64,000 nucleotides of DNA from Anodontia alba (GCA_964016985.1 OZ024834.1:82930289-82994288), one strand, 5' to 3'; shown: positions 41,512 to 51,225, numbered from the stretch's first letter. Program-made: numbers and translations. Notes: generated by a model from the letters alone, not told the origin.

Positions 41512-43783
41512 TTGAGCCGCTAGGGTGTCCCGATATTTAGTGTAAAATAAATAAAGGACTCAGGAACTGATACAATCAGATCCACATCAAACATAAGTAC
41601 GGTAATAATTATGGTTTACCGCCAACCCGTTTTGGGCGGATCTTTATGCAGTCGAAATTCAATAGCTCGAACCCCGATGGTTCCTTTATCATGGCTTATT
41701 CGAAGTCGTTTTTGAGTCCCTACGAAATTCTTCCGATAGTTCAAGAAAACAAATATTTCGAAGAATTTTTCTTATTTTATCATGAACGTGTATGTTGTTT
41801 GTACTCATTAGAAACGCCTCATTGAGGCGATTCTAATGAGTACACTCAATATACCATTATTTTATAGAAGATTAAAAATAGTTCACTAAATTATCACCAT
41901 TTGCTTCCTGACTTGGCACCATGATTAACCCTCAGTGGCTCAAACTACCCATCTCTCGAATAAACTTGCATGGATTAAAAGATGTTCGAGTCACTGAGGT
42001 TTTAATTTATTAAGAATACATTTACTGTTAATTCGGAGCTATTTGTAATCTTTATTTTCGAGAAAGTTCCATTGAGATTTGAGAAATATTGCGGAAAATG
42101 AAATATCGCGGAAAATAAAACTCTAACGAAAAGGGTTAGAACTTAAATCAATCATTCAATGAAATGCAAATTCCAAACTTAAGGAATGATTCCTTTTACT
42201 CTATCTCACGAAAATAAGCATCCGTGAAGTTTTCAAGTTACAATCTCTTACAAAGCAAAGTTAAGAAAACATATCAGAAACATACCACTGTAATCCAACC
42301 TGCTGCTGCGAACTTTTGCTCTGGAAGGTTCTACAATGAAAAAAATGAAAAGTTGACAATGCCATGCGTAAAACAATTGTAACAGTGGTTAACAGTCTGC
42401 TTAAAAGACAGCATATTCCTAAAAAAATAGACATTTTTTTTTACCCAAGAAAAGTTTAATAAATTGATATATAGTATTATTATGATCATAAAATGTGGTA
42501 TCTGGCAGCCTGTGAAAATTCAGTTAGTCTCTTTTTTTTTAACTGGATCAAAATGAAACGATTTTTTATCGTATCTCCGAATTAATGTTGGCAACATTAA
42601 TTCGGAGATACGATAAAAAATCATTTCATTTCAAGAACGAGAGACTAACTGAAATTTTACAGACTGCCACATTTTATGATTGTATTAATACCATATGTCA
42701 GTTTATTAAACCTTTCTTGGATAATAAAATGTCTTTTTTAAGGAATATGGAGCCTTTAAATCTATATCGATATATATTTAAGAAGAATGCTATCTGGAAG
42801 TGTGCAAACTGTTTAACCCTTAACGCGTCATTCAAAGTGTCAGCAAACTAAATTCTATCTTTTGTTTTACTTAAGTACTTTTCCGAGAAAGTAAGTTTAA
42901 TATTATACATGAATCGTTTGTCCATCGGACGCTTTGCATGAAATGTCAAGCTTCTAAGTAAAGATACACAAGAAATTCTACAATTACAATACACGGCCCT
43001 CCCGAGGCACCAAATGGAAGGAGAGATGAGGAACAAATAAGGACAACACAAACGCCACATATGAAACCACAGACTCACAAAGAAGAACTGCAGCAGAGAC
43101 TCATTTTCTCAGAAAAACTGAACAAAACAATACGAATGCCGACTGTTTTTGTTATGGCTGACGCTTTTAGGGCATACTGGATCTAATATTTCAATTGTGC
43201 AGTATGATACCGAACGCTATATATTTTTTATATTTGTATTCCGTCTTTGATGTCGATCTCTTAAAGCGTTCAAACAGAAAGCACACAAGAGAGGAAGTCA
43301 TATCTCATAAGCAAGACATCTGAACCATCAACTCAAAAAAAAAAAAAAAAAAAAAAAATAGGCGTATGGCTCATTAGGCACATCACGCTTGCGCGTAAAG
43401 AAAAATATATTTGCAATAAAGCGAGATCACCTAACATTTCTTTCTTTATCATAGTAGCTACTCTTAAAGGAAAGAATTTGCTCCCACAGGGAGCAAATTC
43501 TTGCTTTTAAGAGTAGTCCCCATTTTGGGAGCAATACTGAGAATAGATTTTTCTTTTTCAGATTTTTCTTGGGTGTGCGTAAAAATAATTCACTTCTGGC
43601 TACAGCACTGTATGCCACATTGAAATTACGTTCTTGCAATACTGAAGGTTTCTGGAATACATACAAGCTCATCAATGGACAGAAAAGTAACTCCAACAGT
43701 GATGTTTGTTGTGGCGGATGGCCTGGAGAGAGAATTGTATTTTGGCGACTCCACCGTTTCTTCTCGAATCTCCTGCTCCTTCT
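32494..43783 (-). CDS. Nicotinic acetylcholine receptor-like Cys-loop channel subunit, 5' partial, seven exons found
   Basis: Exons in transcript order: 43783-43665, 42330-42286, 40619-40510, 38455-38350, 37563-37439, 35332-35019 and 32897-32494. They join in phase to about 406 residues. Seen: a Cys-loop with exactly 13 residues between cysteines (C-EIDVTYYPYDQQK-C); loop D Trp (AAAGW), loop B Trp (LTSWGF) and the WKP motif; M1; M2 with GEKL at its start, Leu9' and Glu20'; M3; a short cytoplasmic loop of about 60 residues; M4; then TAA. The 45- and 110-base exons match the classic nicotinic receptor exon 3 and 4 sizes. Known: GEK at the M2 start goes with cation-selective pentameric channels at the plasma membrane. 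Odd: loop A Tyr is replaced (WKPELVVDNS) and loop C has no vicinal cysteines, so it is not a classical alpha subunit. The signal-peptide exon was not found upstream. Ligand is unknown; bivalve genomes carry many divergent members of this family. Confidence 0.92.
33210..33800. repeat. 101-base tandem repeat
   Basis: GGTAAGGGAAGTGATGTAGC recurs at 33421, 33522, 33623 and 33724, exactly 101 bases apart, with degenerate units before. Units carry GGTTTAGGAGGAGATAGCAT and GACGGACAGAGGGACAGACG. Confidence 0.93.
33801..34210. other. Intronic or spacer DNA without recognised features
   Basis: I recognise no repeat, gene or motif here apart from short A/T-rich runs. Confidence 0.4.
34211..34421. mobile_element. 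MITE (CCTGCTGAA family), inverted orientation
   Basis: TTCCTCCTGAATAAATTAAG at the left and GGGTTCAGCAGGACAAGGGT at the right, with the TTGGCTTCTTCAGAAGCCAA hairpin inside. Confidence 0.8.
34565..34986. repeat. Dispersed repeat shared with 55066-55740, inverted
   Basis: GAGTCTCGGTTTTATTG, ACAATGGGCCCAATGATCCC and the family C palindrome (GCGCCCAACGAAGACTCAAA at 34799) occur in reverse order and orientation at 55066-55740. Confidence 0.8.
35019..35332 (-). CDS. Cys-loop receptor exon with loop C region, M1, M2 and start of M3
   Basis: It encodes ENGQWEVVSSDVSASEIKET, the pre-M1 strand ending YVKRRDAFYNVNV, M1 (LPIVLSSFLVTLVFVVP), and M2 (GEKLSYTLTILLTIAVFLTI). No CC pair is present in loop C. 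Acceptor TATTTCAG, donor CTAG|GTAATA. Confidence 0.93.
35360..36180. repeat. Degenerate duplicated block in receptor intron
   Basis: GTAATGCTTACTTTGCGTAG at about 35538 and GTGATGCTTACTTTGCGTGG at about 35937, with TCTGAACATTCC and TATATCGACTTT after each, show a roughly 400-base direct duplication. Confidence 0.7.
36379..36589. mobile_element. MITE (CCTGCTGAA family) feeding into a tandem array
   Basis: TTAACCTTATCATGCTGAAT at the left and ACCAGCAGGACCAAGGTTAA at the right. The right terminal repeat is the first part of the 152-base tandem unit. Confidence 0.75.
36567..37021. repeat. 152-base tandem repeat, three units
   Basis: Units at 36567, 36719 and 36871 are nearly identical (GCAACCAGCAGGACCAAGGT, then GTTGCTGAGATGCGATGCAG). 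The array gives three repeated frames that look like proteins but are not. Confidence 0.95.
37134..37163. repeat. Poly-T tract
   Basis: A run of about 30 T. Confidence 0.95.
37439..37563 (-). CDS. Cys-loop receptor exon with second Cys and loop B
   Basis: It encodes IDVTYYPYDQQKCGVELTSW and then GFSTNELGLYHLFDGVNLED. The loop B tryptophan is present. Acceptor TTTTATAG, donor CAG|GTATGG. Confidence 0.92.
37797..38040. repeat. Family C palindromic repeat, well preserved
   Basis: CGAAGGCCCTGATCTGACTG, CGCGGATGCGCAGGCTGATC and TGGGCCTTCGC form the core hairpin. ATATGGGCCGTGTCAAGC and GCATGGCGCAACATATG mark the ends. Confidence 0.75.
38350..38455 (-). CDS. Cys-loop receptor exon up to first Cys of the loop
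   Basis: It encodes IEELGVISGENVLMKVHHDG followed by RVAWEPPMMYIVHCE. The last Cys is the first of the disulphide pair. Acceptor TATTCCAG, donor GAA|GTAAGA. Confidence 0.9.
38617..38778. mobile_element. MITE with ATTGACTATTTATGTAT ends
   Basis: ATTATTGACTATTTATGTAT and ATACCTAAATAGTCAACAAT are inverted. GATATCCACCTCG / GATGGCGGATATC and CCAATATTGACC / GGTCAATATTTG pair inside. Confidence 0.78.
39345..39640. mobile_element. MITE with CTATTATTGCATAAA ends
   Basis: CTATTATTGCATAAA and TTTATGCAATAATAG are perfect inverted ends. Inside, AGCCGTGCATTAAC and GTTAATGCACGGCT pair. Confidence 0.78.
39643..39780. repeat. 138-base near-perfect palindrome
   Basis: The left arm runs ATCGAACATGGTTTTTCA...ACATTCGCCAGGTC and the right arm is its complement. 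The centre is CCGCGGCCTTCGGCCTCGG with a TTCG loop. It directly abuts the MITE at 39345-39640. Confidence 0.88.
40044..40109. repeat. GCAAACAGTGGAGGCC hairpin
   Basis: The arms end GTCTGCACTGTTTGC and the centre is ACGCCGCATGCGGCGT. Confidence 0.75.
40510..40619 (-). CDS. Cys-loop receptor 110-base exon (loop A)
   Basis: It encodes EWHDPRLAWQASDKDDIEII and then FAEPDTIWKPELVVDN. Its length equals the classic nicotinic exon 4. The loop A tyrosine position holds Asp. Acceptor CCAACAG, donor CTC|GTAAGA. Confidence 0.9.
40856..40882. repeat. (GA)n microsatellite
   Basis: About 12 GA units followed by a G-rich tract. Confidence 0.9.
41455..41510. repeat. Poly-C then poly-A tract
   Basis: About 18 C followed by about 33 A. 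Confidence 0.95.
41768..41873. repeat. Divergent GTACTCATTAGAA hairpin
   Basis: TTGTACTCATTAGAAACGCC and GGCGATTCTAATGAGTACAC, with TTTTCTTATTTTATCATG at the left. The preceding 41640-41770 resembles 27278-27370 (CAATAGCTCGAACCCCGATG). Confidence 0.7.
42286..42330 (-). CDS. Cys-loop receptor 45-base exon (loop D)
   Basis: Exactly 15 codons, NLPEQKFAAAGWITV, in phase 0. It corresponds to the conserved 45-base nicotinic exon 3 (DEKNQ...NVWL) and carries the loop D tryptophan. Acceptor CATTGTAG, donor GTG|GTATGT. Confidence 0.87.
42530..42660. repeat. Palindrome ATCGTATCTCCGAATTAATG
   Basis: AACGATTTTTTATCGTATCT and its complement are separated only by TTGGCAACA-type centre bases; GTTAGTCTC / GAGACTAAC pair outside. 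Confidence 0.75.
42815..43145. repeat. Degenerate family D copy in receptor intron
   Basis: TTAACCCTTAACGCG, GAATCGTTTGTCCATCGGAC and GCATGAAATGTCAAGCTTCT are recognisable; the rest has drifted. Confidence 0.5.
43455..43525. repeat. AAGAATTTGCTCCC hairpin
   Basis: CTACTCTTAAAGGAAAGAAT, TTGCTCCCACAGGGAGCAA and the complement ending TTTTAAGAGTAG form a near-perfect palindrome 140 bases downstream of a receptor exon. Confidence 0.8.
43665..43783 (-). CDS. Cys-loop receptor exon: start of extracellular domain
   Basis: The acceptor CTCACCAG and donor CTT|GTATGT bound 119 bases. The frame reads KEQEIREETVESPKYNSL, then SRPSATTNITVGVTF and LSIDEL, matching the 'RP...V.V.....L' start of nicotinic ligand-binding domains. 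It begins with two bases of a codon split with an unseen first exon. Confidence 0.82.
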
Positions 43784-43805
43784 CTGGTGAGTACACACAT
43801 AACAC

Positions 43806-43834
43806 TGTAATAGATAGATAGATAGATAGATAGA
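43806..43834. repeat. (GATA)n microsatellite
   Basis: About seven GATA/TAGA units. Confidence 0.95.
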
Positions 43835-43951
43835 TGGGTGTTTATTTTACTTATTTGCATATACAATGTTTAAAGAGGGTGACAGAACTACCTATAATAG
43901 CTAGTCTAAGTTGTAGCCTTCTGTAAAAGCTAAAAATACAAACAATAAAAA

Positions 43952-43983
43952 AGAATAAAAAAAAAAAAAAAAAAAAAAAAATG
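43952..43983. repeat. Poly-A tract
   Basis: A run of about 30 A interrupted by single T bases. Confidence 0.9.
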
Positions 43984-44499
43984 AAAAAAACATACAACAT
44001 ATCTACACCTATAAACAGTAAAAGTTGAGATAAAATCACTATGAAATGGTGAAATCTTAAAATTTGGACACCTGATAGGCAATTCCAAATTAAAATTTAA
44101 AATTTAAAATATCTTAGAAAAGACCGAGTAAACTGTAAATAAAGAATAAGTATGGAATGTGTATCAGATGTCGAACTATTAAGATATCTCACAGACAATT
44201 TTAAAATGCATAATTTAAACATCGGACAGGCTGTATATAATTCAGAACGACGAACTCGGCTATCACAGCATTCATCCTAAATATTAAATCTTGGCAATGT
44301 AACTGCTCGAGGATGCAAAAGTGATAACACGGCATCAGTCATACACACAAAAGGAGCACGACGAACGAACCAGTCACCTACTTCCTCACGCACCATCGCC
44401 CCTCTCTCGGGGAACTGTATGCCTAAGGCTGAAGAGACTCCAAAGTGTGCAGGACCGACTGCTGGCACATACACCATCGAACAAATTCACAGATGTCAA

Positions 44500-45595
44500 A
44501 GGTAATAATAGAACTAAAAAATGCTACCATTTTCTAATGATGCCTAACACAGGGGATTTACACTTTTCTTAAAATATTTAATGACTTACAGTATCTGATC
44601 GCATGAAGCAGAGAATTCCTTAACCTGGGAGCCGAGCATGAAAACACACTGCTTTATAGAGTCTTGCGTGACAGAGGTACGTATAGTGCGCCATTTTCTC
44701 CAGATCTCAGGTTTAAAGAGTGAGTCTGCGACATATGTGTTAATAATTTAGTAATATATTCAGGAATAATATTGTTTAATGCTTTATGGGTAAGCACTGC
44801 TTTATTATACTTGATTGTACTCCCCCAGGGGAGCGAACTAACTTGCTGAAATGTAATAGAGGATGGGGCATCGAATTCGGCGTTAAGAATTATTCGCGCA
44901 GATCGCTTCTGTAGTTTTGTTAGTCATTCAATGTTTATCGCAGAAGATGAGCCCCAGATAACGGAACCATAGTCAAGTGAAGGAAAAAAAATAACCCTGG
45001 CAGAATAATTTCTGGACGTGAATGGGGGCATAGTCAGACAGTTGTCGCAGTAGAGACTGTTTTTAGAAGTTTTACAAAGTTGATCTATACGAGAACACCA
45101 ATTTAAATTCTCACCGATATGGAGTCCCAGGAGCTTTTGATCAAAGACTTGCTTAATTCTTATATTATCCGCGTCACTGGTTAATAGATGGGAGCCATTT
45201 AATCGGTATCTTGAGCCTAGAGTTATGTATGATGTTGTTTTTTTTTTTATAATGAATATAAATTTTGTTACATTTGCTATATTATTTCGCTTCATTGAAG
45301 TCTGATTGTAAATAATTTGCAATAGTAAGTTTGTCTTTGCAATGAATATGAAATGTTGTGTCATCGGCATAGAAGTCTTAATTGCAATACCTAAGAAACA
45401 GTGGTAAGTCATTAATGAACAAGAGCAATAGGACTGGGCCGAGAATAGACCCTTGGAGGAACTCCGGAGCGGACCTGACAAATTCGGTGATACCTATATC
45501 GATCACTATAGCTTGCTGACGACAATTTAGATATGACTCTAACCATCGTAGAACGTTTGAACTGAATTTATATACGAGTAAGTGGAGTTGTTTAG
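44500..45595 (-). pseudogene. LINE reverse transcriptase, C-terminal part, decayed
   Basis: Minus-strand reading: WLESYLNCRQQAIVIDIGIT near 45540, a broken SGVP-x-GS...LGP motif near 45450, FYADDTTFHIHCKD with the YADD catalytic box at 45360-45371, then QKRSARIILNAEFDAP and YNKAVLTHKALNNIIPEYI at about 44900-44740. Frameshifts and stops are many. Known: this order is that of Jockey/CR1-group LINE reverse transcriptases. Confidence 0.85.
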
Positions 45596-46211
45596 CTCAC
45601 CTGGGCGGAAGGCTCAGGGTGAGCTATAGTGATCACATGCCGTCCGTCGTCCGTCCGTCGTCCGCCCGTCGTCCGTACCTTTGAACGACCTCCTCTGAAA
45701 CCCCTGGGCCAATTTTCGTCAAACTTCATGTGGTGCCCTCTGTTAAAGGGGGATAAAAGATTTGAACAAATGATCATGGTCTGTTAAGATGGCCGCCACG
45801 CCCATATATGGTAAAACATCTTCATCAGAACCAAGAAAGCTTCAAGGCTAAATCTTAGTATATATATAGCATCGAGGACTCAAGATCTACCAAGTTTGTT
45901 CAAATGATGATCATAAGTTGTGCTTTGACCTTTTCACGGCAAGGTCAAATTTGTGTCCCCATGGATTTGTATGGGGAAAATGTTGAAAAGTCATTTTCTC
46001 AAAATGCATTAAAGACCTACGGCTGAAACTTACAATGTGTGAATAAAATAGTAAAACATTTTAGTTATAATCAAAATTTTGTCCCTTGAGGGTTATCTCT
46101 CTTGCCCCAGGGCTGTATATATGTGTATAAGATTGTGTAAATTTTAAATGTCTTCTTCTCTGAAACTGCTTGAGCAATTTTCATCATATTTCACACGGGG
46201 CCTTCTGTCGA
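45593..46211 (+). repeat. Molluscan dispersed repeat inserted in the LINE
   Basis: It starts TTTAGCTCACCTGGGCGGAA and contains GTCCGTCCGTCGTCCG, then drifts into TTTGACCTTTTCACGGCAAG-type sequence. This kind of repeat is widespread in molluscs by memory of the pattern, not by search. Confidence 0.6.
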
Positions 46212-47300
46212 ATATAGTCAATTTCCCTTTTCTGGATGGCGATGTCCCCCGGCGTACCTCATATGGGGTATACATATCTCAACTTATAAGATTCGCCAGA
46301 GCTTCTTCAAATCTTAATGATTTTAACTATCGTAATAAAGCCCTTACTGCCAAACTTCTTAGGCAGGGCTATCGTTATTTTAAACTTCGTAAGGCGTTTT
46401 CGAAATTTTATCGCGGACACAGAGCCTTATTAGAAAAATATAGCGTCAGTCTGAAAACATTTCTCCAACAAGGTATATCGGAACCCGAATTTTACGGTGA
46501 CTTAGTGTACAGATTTAGAAAAATTGTAGGTAAATCTAACTTTTCGGAGCAATTCAGAAAACTTATTAACCGTTATAAAAGAATTGGCTATAGCCTGGTT
46601 ATTATGCGGCAGACTGCATGCCTAGTTGTTAACCCAATCATTGTTGATGGCTATGCTTCACTCTTTAATTGCACGACGGCGGTTCGGGCCTCAGACTCAA
46701 TGACGGCCTCTTCGTAAAACTTTAACCAGTGGGTTGGGGCTTGACGATATGTCTTTGGCTTAGCCCGCCGTGGTTCAACTATTGGTTTTCATTTACTCTG
46801 GCATACAGTAGAATTAGCCATGAGTACTCGTCTTTGTTTATTATAGTGATTAATTTGATTTTTATGTTTTCGCTTTGATGCATTGACTGAGTTGGGAGCC
46901 TTTATGCGAACCGAATTTTTATGTATTTCTGTATTAAGAGTAGCATCGGGACCCAGGGTGAAGCTAGCTAGCTGTAAAAGTGCTTTAAACCCCCCGGTGG
47001 TTTGCTCTACCGACCGTTCTAAGGCGGTGGTCCCGGTATTAGTCTTACTCTTTGTTGCTTTGTGGTTTATTCTACGAGGCGATTTGTTGTATGTCTTTCC
47101 GTGTGTCATTTTGTTCTTGTGTTTTTCAGTCCTTTTAATATTGCGATTACCTCGCTTGGGGAAGAGAGCTAATCTTAGTGCTTTTCGTACGTTTGTTCTG
47201 TTTGTGCTTGTTTAGATTTGTCGGTTCCTCTTCCTCTTGGGGTCTGGGAAGGCTGCGGTTTGTGATTGTGGCACTCCCTGGACTTTTCTCTTACCTTTTT
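46212..47300 (+). mobile_element. 5'-truncated copy of the reverse-transcriptase element, inserted in the LINE
   Basis: It encodes the same C-terminal protein as 2365-2869 (IVNFPFLDGDVPRRTSYGVY...SDSMTASS) in one open frame to a TAA, then the tail to CTCTTACC and T-run. The two copies look about 95% identical by eye, so this insertion is recent compared with the LINE. Confidence 0.85.
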
Positions 47301-48600
47301 TTGTCGATGAAAGATAAATCTTGGACGCATGTGACAGGTGGAATATAAACGTGTATCTTCTGAGATTCTACTATCAGTGAAATGACTTTTTTTTTCAGAA
47401 TTAGGCGACTCATCTGAATTTTTGCTCAAAATATCGGCAATGGATAAAAAATATCCATTGAACTTAGCAGCTACGTTCCGAGATGCGTTATTTTTTTTTT
47501 TTTTGCCATTATCAACCAACTCATCTGGCTGGGTTTTTGATGAGTCTGTTGTATTGTTATTTACGAAATGTAAATGCTTCCAAATGAATTTAGAGTCATT
47601 AGTATTAGTGATCGAATCAGAAAAATAATGTTTTCGTTTAACTGACCGTATCAGTTCTCGAGTTTTATTGCGGTATCGCTTGTATTCTACCATTGTTTTC
47701 GGCATTTGCTGTTAAATTTGCACTTAAATTTTACCCTTTTACCCTTTTACTTTTAATAGGTGCTTGGTTGTCTAAATGTCTCATTATTATCTGATGTCAT
47801 GTCATGTCGAAAAATCTTCATCCACATTTCAGAAATTAGCAAAGACCAAATTAAGATCATTTTGAGGATTATTCAGAAGTAAAGTGTTATCAAACTTCTT
47901 CAAACGACGATACGATGTGGTGATGTGATCGTTTTTATAATTTTGAAATTTATTTTCTTGTAACACAGGTCGGAAAATGGTCAATGACTGAAAACTGAGA
48001 AATGAAGCATTCGGCATTATTTTCCAGGTGATAAGAATAGACGTGGTCAATAATTGTAGCAGTTGTTTCCGTGATTCGCGTCAGCTCGGTTACGGGCTGA
48101 GAAAAGATAAAAAAAAGCTGAATTATAGTAAGCCACTTTTTGTTTGCATAGGACTTTTAATCGATTTTAAAATCACGAATTAAGATGATTTCAAGACCAG
48201 TGGTCGGTGCGATGGACAACTCTGTCTCAAACAGTTCGATTTACTCGGATTGCGCATTTGGTGGGCTATATACTGTGCAAACAACAAATGGCTTAGCACT
48301 TGGTAAAGTAAATTCTGTCCACATTGCCTCGATTTCTGAGAATTCTAAATCAAAGCTGCGTCTGCAATTGACTTTCTATAATATAATACTAGACTACCAC
48401 CGGATTTATTCTGAGAATCAGATCTATCCTTTCTCAGAAGACTGAAACCATCGGAAATCACCTGGCAATCATAAATACTTCGTTTTAGAAGCATTTCACA
48501 TATACCAAGTATGTCTGGACACTTATCTATTGTCATAGATACACGGAGTTTGACGAGTTCGTCTGTGTCTTACATTTAGATTACAATGATGCAATCCTTT
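47300..48600 (-). pseudogene. LINE endonuclease and linker part, decayed
   Basis: Minus-strand reading: ILGICEMLLKRSIYDCQVIS and DGFSLLRKDRSD near 48480-48400 (like the ICETWL...GY..YRKDR start of LINE endonucleases), TIIDHVYSYHLENNAECF and ISQFSVIDHFPTCVT near 48050-47960 (the IDHV...SDH.P endonuclease end), then YRNKTRELIRSVKRKHYFSD linker at 47680. It belongs with 44500-45595; the fingers of the RT are missing. Confidence 0.82.
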
Positions 48601-48874
48601 AGAGGAAAAATTGAATTCAGTGTTTCTAGATTTCGTCTTTACAGATAAGTCAGCGGGTCGATTGCTTTGTAGATCTACGGTCCTACTTTAAGAATGCTGC
48701 AGGTCGTGATATTGGATGAGTGGAAGAAATTTTGGGACGATGGATGTAGTTTACTGACCCTCTATCATGATTAATGTGGATAAAGAGCAAGTTGGTGTTT
48801 CAGAATTTCATGTAAGGCAACTTTTGGTTCTTTTGTAATCCACAATTTATATGCCCTGCTGCGCCCTAACGTAC

Positions 48875-49005
48875 AGGGTTGAGGGATGGACAGAAAAATC
48901 CGTCCCGAGGGTCACTGTCTGGCATCAATAGGCTTGTCGAGTGATTCCAGACTGTGATCTCGAAGGACGAATTTTTCTCTTTATCCCTCACACCCATCTA
49001 AGATT
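48875..49005. repeat. Inverted-repeat element GAGGGATGGACAGAAAAATC
   Basis: GAGGGATGGACAGAAAAATC and GACGAATTTTTCTCTTTATC with CCTC pair across 130 bases, with TCACTGTCTGG / CCAGACTGTGA inside. Confidence 0.65.
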
Positions 49006-49317
49006 CTTTTTCTTGCATACCTTTCATTTCTGACGTGGATTTTTAATAACGCAGTCACTTTGATTGCTTTCGTCCGTCATATTGTGATGGCATTACTGAC
49101 GTTTAATGATGTCATTAAGTTAAGTGACGTCAACCTTAACGACAACGTACGTGACGTCCTATACAACCTGTGCACATCAAACACGTTAGTATTATCGATT
49201 TTTATCGAACCCGGGTAGGATAAACGTTGTGTGCCTGCTGGGAATTAGCTTGGTAACTAAACTCTTCCTCATTTGCCAAATTCTATGGTGAAAATTCATT
49301 GCTTACAATGCTCTATA

Positions 49318-49629
49318 TTTTTCATTGTGTTAGGGTTTAACAACACGTCAACCCTTGTGGGTCATTTTGTGTCGTGTCCCAGAGAAAGGGAGAAAAAGGG
49401 ATAGAAGAGGTAGTACAGGAGATGAAAGAGAGGGACAGGGAAGAAAGAGAACAGGAATGAAAGTGAAGAAACAGAAGAAATACCCCCCCCCCCCACCACC
49501 ACCACCACCACCACCCTCTACCCTTACCTTCAACAAGCATAGCAGGCCTTGCCCAGCTGTAAACCAATATCAGTTGGACGCCCCAGTGACGTAAGATACA
49601 CGACACCTTTGCCACACCCGCCCACCCCC
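49318..49629 (-). mobile_element. SINE family S2, minus strand, with target duplication
   Basis: ACAATGCTCTATA is repeated at 49305-49317 and 49630-49642, a perfect 13-base duplication. Its body matches 29627-29921 in reverse. A C-run and CCA repeat at 49484-49515 lie inside. Confidence 0.87.
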
Positions 49630-49789
49630 ACAATGCTCTATATAATATGATAAGGAAAATATCAATATTAAGCTACAGCATGAGATTTCCAAAAATTGGC
49701 ATTCTGACAAGTTAGACTAAAAATCAACCTGTGCAGCAGCCCTTTTAGCTTAGAGGCTTAGTTTCTTTTTCTAAGGGTAGCTTACAATA

Positions 49790-50105
49790 GAAAGAAGGTC
49801 CAAGCGACCAGCAAGGGCTATGATCAGACTGCGCGTATGCGCAGGCTGATCTGAGCCTTTGCTGGTCGCCCATGCCATTTTGTTGGATTTCTCCTGTTGG
49901 CTCAACTGTTTTTTAGTTGGTTGGATGTGAATCTTTTGTATCATTTCTGTTTTTCTGATACTGTAATCTCTCTTAGAGCTTAGTTTCTTTTTCTAAGGGA
50001 AGCTTAAAATAAAAAAAAAGAAGGTCCAAGGGACCGGCAAAGGCTGTGATATACTGATCTGAGCCTTTGTTGGTCGCACATGCCATTTTGCTGGAATCTC
50101 CTGAG
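49790..50105. repeat. Two family C elements in tandem
   Basis: AGCTTAGTTTCTTTTTCTAAGGG-type starts lie at about 49745 and 49978; GAAGGTCCAAGCGACCAGCA and GAAGGTCCAAGGGACCGGCA lead into GATCAGACTGCGC hairpins, the second internally deleted. Confidence 0.7.
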
Positions 50106-50704
50106 GTGGATATTTTTTTGTTTCTTTAAAAAATTGGCTTATCTAGATCTGGTGCTCAGACTATACACCTTACATTGACGTAATGTTTTGCATTCGTCAC
50201 GCTCGACTTAAGTTTTATAACAATTGGTTGCCAGAAAAGATACCTAGGGGGAGCTGCATACGGCTAGCGTTACAGAGCGCTTTGTGGGAAATGGCGGTGT
50301 GTTGCTAAACAGAGCTTGCTGTCGCTAGGTGGCATATTTGGAGCAGAAGTGAAACGCGAAAAGAACAACAACAAAGTACTGATGACAGTAGGCTTCAAAA
50401 TGTTTACTGGAGTGTTTTTGAACACTTTGATCATCAAGGACGATGCAATATGTGTGTATAGTCATCAAGGACGATGAAATACGTGTGTATAGAAATCCAA
50501 ATCAGAAACAAATCATAGTTATAGAATCTTAGGGACCCAGACAGTGGCCATTTTGTAAATGATAGACCCGTTTTCATTAGATAACAGCTTCACCGCGGTT
50601 TTTATCTTAAAATCGGTTAAAATGCGTTAAAACTTAAAAAAAAAAAAAAACAACAACTGTAAATAGAGTTTTTATTTAACAAATTATGGACACTGCGCTT
50701 TTTA

Positions 50705-50910
50705 ACCCGGAGCGCTATGGTGCAGTGGTACCTGGATTCAAGATCTTGAGTTAGCTAGTTGGGAGGTTCGACCCCAGCGAGCACAAAGTGTTGTGTCCTT
50801 GAGCAAGACATTTTATCCACGCTGCTTAGTATTGGTTTTTATCCGGGAAGACCTGCGCGTAATACTCAGAAAATGAGGGTGTCGCAGTATATATTGAAAT
50901 AAAGAAAGAA
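50705..50910 (+). mobile_element. tRNA-derived SINE, family S3
   Basis: GAGCGCTATGGTGCAGTGGT resembles an A-box region and GGGAGGTTCGACCCCAGC a B box. TGTTGTGTCCTTGAGCAAGA then resembles the conserved domain of CORE/Nin-type SINEs. It ends GAAATAAAGAAAGAAA. No target duplication was found. Confidence 0.7.
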
Positions 50911-51059
50911 ACCCTTAGTCCGTAATTCATCACTAGTGAACGTTCATCACCGAACATGATTTTGTTTCGTTAACAAAAAGGTAATTGACAGAATTCGGCA
51001 GATTCACTGTTAACTTACCTCACAGTTTTGCATTGTACTTTACCGATCTCTGGGTTAAT

Positions 51060-51225
51060 TCCTCTGAGGCTAATTCAGCAGACGACAAACTGATTGTGTC
51101 TTTCTTAATTTTCCCAGAAAATAGGCTCGACAACTTGCACGAAATGTCAAAACATGTTTCCTGAGAGAAACAAGAAAGATAGTTCAAAATGTCGTCTGCT
51201 GAAATTATTACCTAGCATGCTTAGC
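51060..51225. repeat. Family D hairpin, variant ends
   Basis: TTCAGCAGACGACAAACTGA and AAAATGTCGTCTGCTGAA are inverted arms. The inner TTGCACGAAATGTCAAAACA arm is single-sided. Confidence 0.72.

Noticed and set aside
43427..43798. Minus-strand frame of 123 residues starting MCTHQRRSRRFEKKRW
   Set aside because: It overlaps the first receptor exon in the wrong frame; the correct frame gives the conserved receptor sequence.
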